Source: Bacteroidota bacterium
GTDB taxonomy: Bacteria; Bacteroidota; Bacteroidia; Bacteroidales; WCHB1-69
DNA: 47,906 nt
Direction: 5' to 3'
NCBI GenBank assembly: GCA_009786185.1
Contig: WQTS01000129.1
Span: forward strand, 1-47,906
The first letter of the stretch is position 1. Each line of letters opens with the position of its first letter. A model generated the notes under the pieces. The model had not been told where the DNA came from and did no database searches. It saw only the letters and a program-made list of their open reading frames with translations. The position numbers and the translations under genes are program-made. Shown here one piece after another: positions 7,552 through 15,294 of the stretch.

Positions 7552-9459
7552 CTAATATCTATAGTTTCTAATTTTAATCCAAGGTTTTAGAATCTTTAGT
7601 GTGTTTATTATAGATTCGGTCTCGTCATTTTCAAAGCGCACCCACATTTTTATTTCATATTCTCCGTTGGAAAAAATTTTACTCCATTCCGGTTTGTCTC
7701 GTGCAGCCTCTTCCTCTACTCCGTTAATATACCACTTTAAACTGCCATGGTCTGAGTGGACTCCCTTTAACTCGGCGTAGAAATCCACATCATTTGAACA
7801 AAAAGTTGTATCAGCCAAAACCTGATGATGAACATTGTTTGCATAAAACGCCGCCGCTAATTCACATATCTTTAGTGTTCCTTTCATAGATATGGTATCA
7901 TCATTTTCATAACGCACCCACATTTTTATTTCATATTCTCCGGGGGAAAACGTTTTGCTCCACGTCTCTTGGTCTCGTGCTGAAGTTTCCTCTACCCCGT
8001 CAATATACCATTTTAACCTTTCCGGCTCTACGTGTAATCCCTCTATTTCTGCTCGAAATTCAATCTCATTTTCACAGATAGGACTACTTTCAAAATCCTG
8101 ATAATGAACATCATTAGCGTAAAATGCCGCTGCTAAATCGCGCATGGCTGAACCGGCAAGATAGTAATAGGATGAGGTACCTCCTAATCCATAGCACATT
8201 ACGACAAGACCTGCCGAATTGGTAAAGAAGTGTGAGGCGGAAGCATTGGTAAGCGGCATTGCGTAGAACGACATCTGTGCAGCAACGTTGTCAACCCAAG
8301 TGCCTCCGACTAAAATTGAAGGAAGTGCTCCACCAATACTAACCATGGTATTGTTTTTCGTAGCAGTGGAGGTGCTCACTAAAGCATAATGAGCATTAAT
8401 ATAGTCGAGTAAAAAAGGGGATATTAATGTTCTTGTAGTGGTTTGTTCTATAGCAGGAAGCCAGCTTTGCGCCGGATCACCGGAGCCTGTAAAACTCGAA
8501 CTGGGAAGGTAAGCACAAACACCAATCGGCTTGTCGAGAGATTGAATATAACAGCCTCCATTGGCTACAGATACCTCTAATTCAACAAATTGACCCGCTT
8601 GCAAATTGGTAAGGCTTGTTTGAGCGCCCGGTACCCCCAGTCGTATGATACCCCCGATTTGTGTAACATTTGTATTGTTTTGCGAGGCAACAACTCGCGC
8701 AATGTTAATCCCTTGATTTGAAACCGGCACGAGAAAATTTTTACCCCACGTCTCCACCGGAGCCAATTGCTGTATCAGAGGGTCGCAATAATCATAACCG
8801 ATAGGGACTTGAGCGCATTGATTGAGTGCAAAAAATGCAACAGATTTATCGGAAGTGATATGGGCGCCTGTCATATCTGTTGAAGATGTTCTGTAATACA
8901 CTTGTCCGGCATTTAGAATCCCGCCTTGATAAGGCATAGGAGCTCCATTATGATATACGCGCGTATTATCTTCAATGGCTATTACCGCATAAGCGTCAAG
9001 ATAGCTGGGAGAAGGAGTATACGATATTTGATAATAATTATTTCCAATAGCGGTTACCGGTAGAATATTCGTGGCTTCAAGATATGGTCCTGCTTGGTTC
9101 ATAACATAAACTGTAACCGAATAATCGGTGATAATATGAATACTTAGATTGGATACACCCATTGTTGTGTTATATACTGCCTGCATTTCGGCGATACTAA
9201 GATTGTAAGTATACACTTGTTGAGCGTCAATACTAAACTCATACTCAGTTCCCAAGTTGGTAAAATAGAAAGTGCCTTTGGTGAGTTGAGGACCACTCGC
9301 AATGCGTATTTGCAGGTTAAGACCGCTTGTGGAAGTAGTGTTGCTATTTCTTCCAAAAGTCAACCAAAATTCTCTTCCTTCGGTACTTTGCGCTCTAATT
9401 GAGAAAATACTTTGAATTATTAGAGCGGCGGTTATTATTAAATAATATATTATCTTCAT
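7552..9459 (-). CDS. IgGFc-binding-type surface protein with two tandem C-terminal repeats
   Basis: A 635-residue protein with a signal peptide (MKIIYYLIITAALIIQSIFS, then IRAQ). About residues 27-440 match the IgGFc-binding N-terminal region known from Bacteroidota adhesin-like proteins: it opens with GREFWLTFG, has TDYSVTVYVMNQ, LPVTAIGNNYYQISY, and TSDKSVAFFALNQCAQVP. Residues about 444-532 and 535-623 are two copies of an Ig-like module (AAFYANxVHxQ, LKWYIxGVEE, GEYEIKMWVR, ENDxT). The protein stops right after copy two with RNYRY and has no visible T9SS sorting domain. Its ATG overlaps the kdsD stop (ATGA). The ligand is unknown; IgG binding should not be inferred from the family name. 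Confidence 0.82.
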   Translation of the reverse strand: MKIIYYLIITAALIIQSIFSIRAQSTEGREFWLTFGRNSNTTSTSGLNLQIRIASGPQLTKGTFYFTNLGTEYEFSIDAQQVYTYNLSIAEMQAVYNTTMGVSNLSIHIITDYSVTVYVMNQAGPYLEATNILPVTAIGNNYYQISYTPSPSYLDAYAVIAIEDNTRVYHNGAPMPYQGGILNAGQVYYRTSSTDMTGAHITSDKSVAFFALNQCAQVPIGYDYCDPLIQQLAPVETWGKNFLVPVSNQGINIARVVASQNNTNVTQIGGIIRLGVPGAQTSLTNLQAGQFVELEVSVANGGCYIQSLDKPIGVCAYLPSSSFTGSGDPAQSWLPAIEQTTTRTLISPFLLDYINAHYALVSTSTATKNNTMVSIGGALPSILVGGTWVDNVAAQMSFYAMPLTNASASHFFTNSAGLVVMCYGLGGTSSYYYLAGSAMRDLAAAFYANDVHYQDFESSPICENEIEFRAEIEGLHVEPERLKWYIDGVEETSARDQETWSKTFSPGEYEIKMWVRYENDDTISMKGTLKICELAAAFYANNVHHQVLADTTFCSNDVDFYAELKGVHSDHGSLKWYINGVEEEAARDKPEWSKIFSNGEYEIKMWVRFENDETESIINTLKILKPWIKIRNYRY

Positions 9460-10424
9460 AATCCAATCCCCTCCTTTATAATATCATGAATGTGCAACAC
9501 CCCTAAATATCTTCCCAAACTATCCACTACAAAAAGATTAGTAATATTCTTCGCTTTCATAATTTCCAAAGCTTCAACCGCCAGAATATCTTCGGTTATC
9601 GTTTTAGGATGTAACGTCATTACATCTTTGGCAAGCAAGTGCGTGTAATCGGGATTTTTTTGGAGCATTCTTCTTAAGTCACCATCGGTAATGGCGCCCA
9701 TAAGCTTTTCGTTTTCCATTACTGCCGTAACGCCCAGACGTTTACCGGATATTTCTAAAATTACTTCCGGCATGGGTGCATTTGGTGAAACCATCGGGAT
9801 TTCATTGAATTTGTACAGATCTTGCACTTTAATATACAAGCGTTTACCAAGAATACCTCCGGGGTGATATTTGGCAAAATCTTCTGAAGTAAAGCCTCTT
9901 AATTCAATTAAACAGCTTGCTAACGCATCGCCCATTGCTAATTGTGCGGTGGAGCTGCACGTGGGTGCCAGATTATTGGGGCACGCTTCACGCTCTACCG
10001 AGCAGTTGAGCGTTACATCAGCTTCTTTCGCTAAAAATGAGCTCATATTGCCCACTAAAGCGATAAACTTGTTGCCTTGTCGCTTAAAAAAAGGAATCAA
10101 CACCGATATTTCAGGTGTGTTTCCGCTTTGTGAAATGCACAATATCACATCTTCAGATTGAATGATACCCAAATCGCCATGAATGGCTTCGGCAGCGTGC
10201 ATAAAAATAGCCGGAGTTCCTGTGGAGTTGAGGGTTGCCACAATCTTCTGACCAATAATGGCGCTCTTTCCAATTCCGGTAACGATTAAACGACCAGGTG
10301 CATCTTTTATTAGATACAATGCTTTCACAAAATCTTCATTAACAAAATCTTGCAAACGTAAAATTGCATTGGCTTCCGATTGAAGCACTTGTTTGGCAAT
10401 GGCTATAAAGTCAATATTTTTCAT
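9456..10424 (-). CDS. kdsD: Arabinose-5-phosphate isomerase (KdsD/KpsF family)
   Basis: Interconverts ribulose-5-phosphate and arabinose-5-phosphate, the first step to Kdo for lipopolysaccharide. About 322 residues: a SIS sugar-isomerase domain (GIGKSAIIGQK, MHAAEAIHGDLG, ISQSGNTPEI, and the CSSTAQLAMGDALA segment) followed by two CBS domains (about 200-320; VTAVMENEKLMGAITDGDLR). An upstream frame runs to 10532 but overlaps rnfC and encodes no recognisable SIS sequence, so I start at MKNIDF (10424), only 2 bp after the rnfC stop. Downstream it overlaps the adhesin gene by 4 bp. Confidence 0.92.
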   Translation of the reverse strand: MKNIDFIAIAKQVLQSEANAILRLQDFVNEDFVKALYLIKDAPGRLIVTGIGKSAIIGQKIVATLNSTGTPAIFMHAAEAIHGDLGIIQSEDVILCISQSGNTPEISVLIPFFKRQGNKFIALVGNMSSFLAKEADVTLNCSVEREACPNNLAPTCSSTAQLAMGDALASCLIELRGFTSEDFAKYHPGGILGKRLYIKVQDLYKFNEIPMVSPNAPMPEVILEISGKRLGVTAVMENEKLMGAITDGDLRRMLQKNPDYTHLLAKDVMTLHPKTITEDILAVEALEIMKAKNITNLFVVDSLGRYLGVLHIHDIIKEGIGL

Positions 10425-10426
10425 AA

Positions 10427-11743
10427 TTATTTGCATTTTGATGCCATTACTGTACGTTTTGCCACACGAATATGGTCTAACAATGTGCGGTTTGCAGGAC
10501 AAGTAAATGAACAAGAGCCACATTCGCAGCAATTTAAAACGCCGTTACTTTCACATTCTTCAAAACGTTTATGTTCTGATAACGGTGCTAACAAATAAGG
10601 TTCTAATCCTTGTGGACAAGCATACGAGCATTTTCCGCAGCGAATGCAAGGTTCTATTTCTCCGCGCTTGCTCTCTTTTTCATCTAAAAGCAATAAACCG
10701 GACAAGGCTTTTACAGCAAAGAAATGCGGATTAGAAACTGCTTTTCCCATCATAGGACCACCGGCGATTATTTTTCCGGTGTGCTCAGGAATGCCCACAG
10801 CATGTAAAATGTCCATAATAGGTGTTCCGATACGAACTTTAAGGTTTTTCGGATGTGTTACTTTTTTGCCGGAAACCGTCATATAAGTCTCAATGAGCGG
10901 TTTATTTTTCTGTATAGCTTCATACACAACCAAGCAAGTATCAATGTTACTCACAATGGCGCCTACTTCTATAGGTAATTTTCCATCAGGAATTTCGCGA
11001 TTAATTAAAGCTTTAATTAGTTGTTTTTCTGCGCCTTGCGGGTACTTTGTTTTTAACGCTACTACTTCAATATCAGGAAATTGTTTGGCAACTTCCTTTA
11101 AATGTTTAATTGCCTCTTTTTTATTATTTTCGATACCGATTTTTGCTTTTTTAGCACCCGATGCAACTAGCAGAGCGTTAATTCCTATCAAACATTCTTC
11201 GGCTCTTTCTAACATTATTCTATGGTCAACAGTGAGATACGGTTCGCATTCGGCAGCGTTAATGAGCAAATATTCAGCGGTTTTTCCTTCGGGAAGCATG
11301 TATTTCACGTGAGTGGGGAAGCAGGCGCCACCTAATCCCACGATGCCACAATCTTTAATCCGTTGAATAATTTCTTGCTTGTTTAACTTTATCTCCTTTA
11401 CAATTTTGGGCGAGCGGTCAATGTCGGCTTCCCATTCATCACCCTCTACTTCAATTACTACCGCTGTTTTCTTGAAATAAGCATAATCGGCAACATCTTC
11501 TATGTGAGTAATTTTTCCTGATACGGGCGAATGCATGTTGGCGCAAATAAACGCCTCTGCCTTTGCCAACAATGTGCCTACTTTTACCGTATCTCCCTTA
11601 TTTACTTGGCACACAGGAGGCGCACCTAAATTCTGATGAATAAAAACAGTGGCAATTTTAGGAATTGGAAACTCTTCAACAGATTGATGATTTGCAAATT
11701 TATTCTCCTCTGGGTGTATCCCGCCTATGGCAAAAGTTTTCAT
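10427..11743 (-). CDS. rnfC: RnfC/RsxC subunit of a Na+/H+-translocating ferredoxin:NAD+ oxidoreductase
   Basis: RnfC is the peripheral NADH/FMN- and iron-sulfur-binding subunit of the membrane Rnf complex. The 438-residue protein begins KTFAIGGIHPEENK, has the biotinyl/lipoyl-like N-terminal fold, the GLGGACFPTHVK nucleotide-binding loop (residues 136-147), and two 4Fe-4S motifs CxxCxxCxxxCP at Cys366/369/372/376 and Cys405/408/411/415. Length is normal for the family. The usual partners rnfB, D, G, E and A are not next to it: kdsD follows 2 bp downstream and a histidine kinase lies upstream. Either the rest is elsewhere or the protein works alone. Confidence 0.92.
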   Translation of the reverse strand: MKTFAIGGIHPEENKFANHQSVEEFPIPKIATVFIHQNLGAPPVCQVNKGDTVKVGTLLAKAEAFICANMHSPVSGKITHIEDVADYAYFKKTAVVIEVEGDEWEADIDRSPKIVKEIKLNKQEIIQRIKDCGIVGLGGACFPTHVKYMLPEGKTAEYLLINAAECEPYLTVDHRIMLERAEECLIGINALLVASGAKKAKIGIENNKKEAIKHLKEVAKQFPDIEVVALKTKYPQGAEKQLIKALINREIPDGKLPIEVGAIVSNIDTCLVVYEAIQKNKPLIETYMTVSGKKVTHPKNLKVRIGTPIMDILHAVGIPEHTGKIIAGGPMMGKAVSNPHFFAVKALSGLLLLDEKESKRGEIEPCIRCGKCSYACPQGLEPYLLAPLSEHKRFEECESNGVLNCCECGSCSFTCPANRTLLDHIRVAKRTVMASKCK

Positions 11744-11800
11744 ACGATTTAGTTACAATTTGTTTAATTTGCAAATTAACATAAACTTTTGAAATGACAA

Positions 11801-14251
11801 TTAACAATGGGATAGAAATGTTTGAATTTCTAATAACAATTGTTTCAAATTTGAAATCAATAAAATCATATCTACTTTAAAATCTTCAAAATGAAGATGG
11901 GTTTGTTTTTTAGAAAGATCTATTTTTTCCAAGATACAAGTAACTTCATTGGCATTTATTTGCTTAGCAAATGGCAATAATCTGTGTGCGGTTTGTTGTG
12001 CTAAAAATAGGTTTTTTTCCGCTAAAGCACGTTCAAATTTTTCAATATCATTAGGTAAAGATGCTGTAAATGTGCTTAATAATGCAAAAACAGTTTTCTT
12101 ATCATCGCCAAATAATTCATTTAACGTATGTAATGAAAATAAATCAGGCGTTTTATTTTTTCGTTTAGAAACCAAAGCTAATACTTTTTCTAACTGATTG
12201 AGTGAAAATGGTTTTTCTAAAAAATCATCAAAACCGATTTGTTGAAGTTCTGTTTTTGAAATAGTGACGTTTCCCGACAAACAAATGACAGGTATATCAA
12301 AACAGGCTTTGATTTTTTGCAATACTTCGTAACCGCTTAAGGCACCCATTTCCAAATCGGTAAATACGATATTGTAATTTTTACCTTCTGTTTGTAATTC
12401 ATTTTCAAACGCTTCCTTAGTTGCGCTTGTAATTGCCGTATGTCCTAATTTTTGCAACATGGAAACAATAACCTGTAACTGGGTAGCATCATCTTCGATA
12501 ACCCATATTCTTAAAGGTTCTTGAGGGCGAGCAACCGGTTTAGCAGGTTCTAAAACATTTTCAAATGGAATAGAAAAAGTTACTGTAACACCTTGATTTT
12601 CTTCAGTATGAATTTCTATATTTCCTCTCAACAAATCAACCAAGCCTTTTACTACAAATAGTCCAAGTCCGCTACCTTCGATTCCGGAACTATTTTTTTC
12701 AATTCTTGTAAATGGCTCAAAAAGAGAGGCTAATTTTTCTTTTGGAATTCCTTTTCCTGTGTCGGAAACGGTAACTTTGAGACATAAATCCGGTTCAAAA
12801 ACTTCTGCTACATATACATTTATTTCTCCTTTGGATGTGTATTTTACTGCGTTTGAAATCAAATTTACGGTAATTTGTTTCAATTTTAGTGAGTCTATTA
12901 AAATTTGAAGATTATTTTTTACATCAATATGATAATTCAACTTATTTTCTTTTTCATTGCATAAAGGTTGAAACATTTCTACAATATCCATAAAAAATGG
13001 TACAATTTCAATGTTTTCTTGTATGATTTGCGATTTTTGTTGCTCTAAGCGCGAAAATTCCAACAAATTATTCAATAATGTGAAAATATATTTGCCTGAA
13101 TATTGCATGGTGTTTAGTTCTCGGAGTTGCGCAGGCGGCAATGTTTCATTTTCCCATAATTCCAAATATCCTAAAAGTGCACTAAGTGGTGTTTTTATAT
13201 CATGAGAAATAGCTAACAACAATTGATGTCGGCTCTCCATCAGTTCTTCCGTTTTTTGTTTTTCCAATGCCAAAGCTTCATGTGCAGCTTGGATTGTTTT
13301 TATATTTCTAAAAATGAGAACGATAAATGTTGCGATAAATAATAATGCGATGGCTCCGGCAACAACGCTCTGCACCAATGCGCGTTGTACACTTTTTTCA
13401 TATTCCTCGCCTAAAGAAATCACGTCCAACAACATATTCTCATGAAGTTGAAGTAATAAAGCCGTAATCTCTTTGGTAATATATTGATCGGCAGTGAGTA
13501 ATGCATACAATTCAATTTCAATTTTCTCAATTTTTGTTGCATGCTGACGCTGATATTGTTGCGTTAAATTCTGTAAACTATCTAATAAAGAATTTACCAT
13601 AAAAGACTGTTGGATAAGACTATCGGTGATCACCGTTGTGTTAACGGCAGCAATATCTTTTCCTCTTTTTTTAGATGATCGAAAAGCATCTCTTAGGCGT
13701 TGCCCGAAGGTTTTCGGATCTTGCCATACCGTGTCTTGCAACATTACAGTAGTGGCTTCTACTTGTGGTAGTTCCTTATTTATTTCAGCTTCAATTTTTG
13801 CAGCAATCCTTTGATATAAAAGATCAATATCTTTTTTATTAGTGAACAAGTCGCGCAATTTTCCCAACATCACTTTTTTTTGATGAAGCAATATAATAAT
13901 GTCAACCAAATACACATTTTCATCTTCTCGTTGAATAAATTGTACAATATGTTCTAACTTTTGCTGAAAAGAATCAATTTGCAATTGATAAACGTTCAAA
14001 TAATGCACTTCTTTTTGCATTAAAAATAGATTCCCATATTCTTGTATATCATAAAAATGAGATACCAAATGATTGGTTTCCAAAAGAATTTGTGTGCTAT
14101 AGCGGTATTGTTCCTGATGTTTTCTAAAATCGGAAAACAAACCCTTGGTCAATACGATAAATCCTATGCATAGTAATGCAATAATCGTATACACAAGAAT
14201 GAGCTTTGTTTTAATATTTTTCTCGAATGCTTGGACGACTTTCGGTTTCAC
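11801..14251 (-). CDS. Hybrid sensor histidine kinase with receiver and HPt domains
   Basis: 816 residues. Order: TM1 (about 16-36), a largely helical periplasmic sensor (about 40-290), TM2 (about 294-314), coiled-coil linker, HisKA with phospho-acceptor His350 (AISHDIKTPLSALLGYLE), HATPase_c with N box NLISNAVKYT (467), G1 DTGKGIP and G2 GSGLGL, receiver domain (about 580-695) with acidic EDD and acceptor Asp632 in FTDLEMG plus Lys680, and a C-terminal HPt domain with His756 (AQQTAHRLLPFAK). This is a full four-step phosphorelay in one chain but without a DNA-binding output. No response regulator gene is adjacent, so the target is unknown. The CPBP protease gene lies 9 bp upstream on the same strand. 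Confidence 0.92.
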   Translation of the reverse strand: MKPKVVQAFEKNIKTKLILVYTIIALLCIGFIVLTKGLFSDFRKHQEQYRYSTQILLETNHLVSHFYDIQEYGNLFLMQKEVHYLNVYQLQIDSFQQKLEHIVQFIQREDENVYLVDIIILLHQKKVMLGKLRDLFTNKKDIDLLYQRIAAKIEAEINKELPQVEATTVMLQDTVWQDPKTFGQRLRDAFRSSKKRGKDIAAVNTTVITDSLIQQSFMVNSLLDSLQNLTQQYQRQHATKIEKIEIELYALLTADQYITKEITALLLQLHENMLLDVISLGEEYEKSVQRALVQSVVAGAIALLFIATFIVLIFRNIKTIQAAHEALALEKQKTEELMESRHQLLLAISHDIKTPLSALLGYLELWENETLPPAQLRELNTMQYSGKYIFTLLNNLLEFSRLEQQKSQIIQENIEIVPFFMDIVEMFQPLCNEKENKLNYHIDVKNNLQILIDSLKLKQITVNLISNAVKYTSKGEINVYVAEVFEPDLCLKVTVSDTGKGIPKEKLASLFEPFTRIEKNSSGIEGSGLGLFVVKGLVDLLRGNIEIHTEENQGVTVTFSIPFENVLEPAKPVARPQEPLRIWVIEDDATQLQVIVSMLQKLGHTAITSATKEAFENELQTEGKNYNIVFTDLEMGALSGYEVLQKIKACFDIPVICLSGNVTISKTELQQIGFDDFLEKPFSLNQLEKVLALVSKRKNKTPDLFSLHTLNELFGDDKKTVFALLSTFTASLPNDIEKFERALAEKNLFLAQQTAHRLLPFAKQINANEVTCILEKIDLSKKQTHLHFEDFKVDMILLISNLKQLLLEIQTFLSHC

Positions 14252-14260
14252 ATTTTTTAA

Positions 14261-15151
14261 TTAAACATTTATTTTTTTCGATTTTTTCCACAAATAATAG
14301 ATGCACAGCGTTACACAAAATGTGCTGAATAAAACCACCGGATAAAATTCTCTAATTTGGCTTGGATCAACGGTTTCCAAATCAATTCCGCGACGTTGTG
14401 CGCCGTAATCGAGAATGAGGCTGACGGCATTATGCATAAAATGAGCAATAATGGGCAGCCACAACGATTTACCCCATATCAATAAATAACCTAAATATAT
14501 GCCGAGCAAAAAACGGGGAATAAATCCGTAAAATTGAAAATGAATGGCGCTGAAAATAAATGCAGTTACTATAATGGCAACGTGTTTATTATTAAACCAT
14601 TTAGTGAAAAGCGGCTGTATTGCACCTCGAAACAAAAACTCTTCAAATATCGCCGGAAATATCGCCATAACCATAATGTTTAGCAACAAGATAGGAATAT
14701 TTGAGTTTGCAGTTAATGTATGCAATGCTACTTTACTTGCTTCTTCCATTTTCCGCATCCATATTTCGATATTTTGCATAGATTCGGGAAGTGTAATTTG
14801 TTCATTTAGATAGCCCAGACAAGCAATTACAGGTAAGATAAATAATGATAAAATTAACACATAGCCTACCAACGGCGGTGCTGCGATTTGATCGGCTTCG
14901 CTATAAGAGAACCATCTTTTCGATGCGCAATATGAGAAGAGTAGGGCAGGGGCGAAAAATACTCCAAATGAACTAATCGATTGTGTTACATATAAATGCC
15001 ATCGCGAGCCTACTGCTATTCCACTAAGTTGACTTACCAATAAAGCTAAAGCACCAAAAATGATTACTCCACCTGCAATAAACAGGAGCAGGTAGCAAAA
15101 TTGAAGCCAATAGGACTTGTTTGCAAAGAGAGGAGGCATTGTATTTGACAA
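14261..15151 (-). CDS. CPBP-family intramembrane metalloprotease
   Basis: A 296-residue polytopic membrane protein with about seven hydrophobic helices. The CPBP (CaaX protease and bacteriocin-processing) motifs are present: EEFLFRG with Glu170, Glu171 and Arg175; FIFSAIHF with His204; and the third motif around His237 (HFMHNAV). Members cleave or bind membrane substrates; the substrate here is unknown. It probably heads an operon with the hybrid kinase 9 bp downstream, so a link to signalling or bacteriocin-type peptide processing is possible but unproven. Confidence 0.88.
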   Translation of the reverse strand: MSNTMPPLFANKSYWLQFCYLLLFIAGGVIIFGALALLVSQLSGIAVGSRWHLYVTQSISSFGVFFAPALLFSYCASKRWFSYSEADQIAAPPLVGYVLILSLFILPVIACLGYLNEQITLPESMQNIEIWMRKMEEASKVALHTLTANSNIPILLLNIMVMAIFPAIFEEFLFRGAIQPLFTKWFNNKHVAIIVTAFIFSAIHFQFYGFIPRFLLGIYLGYLLIWGKSLWLPIIAHFMHNAVSLILDYGAQRRGIDLETVDPSQIREFYPVVLFSTFCVTLCIYYLWKKSKKINV

Positions 15152-15164
15152 TAAATTACAATGG

Positions 15165-15172
15165 CGAAAATA
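15165..15172 (-). promoter_or_regulatory. Possible -7 box variant TATTTTCG
   Basis: About 14 nt upstream of the CPBP protease start on the minus strand. One mismatch to TAnnTTTG. Confidence 0.35.
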
Positions 15173-15239
15173 AAGATTTTATTGAATTTTACTATGGTTT
15201 TCACGGGAAGATTTTAGGAAAAACGATTGCTTAATTAAA

Positions 15240-15256
15240 TACTTTTGCTAATTTTG
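15240..15256 (+). promoter_or_regulatory. Two overlapping-phase -7 boxes TACTTTTG and TAATTTTG
   Basis: Both fit TAnnTTTG and lie 40-55 nt upstream of the ATG at 15295. The pair starts at 15240 and 15249. Either could start transcription of the PMT/TPR gene. Confidence 0.55.
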
Positions 15257-15294
15257 CCAGAATTATTCAATGGTTTTCACAGAATTAGAAATTT

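Noticed and set aside
10425..10532. Longer N-terminus for kdsD
   Set aside because: Would overlap rnfC by over 100 bp and encodes Cys/Trp-rich non-SIS sequence; the start at 10424 is 2 bp after the rnfC stop.
9456..11743. Complete Rnf operon
   Set aside because: Only rnfC is present; neighbours are kdsD and a histidine kinase, with no other rnf subunit in any frame.
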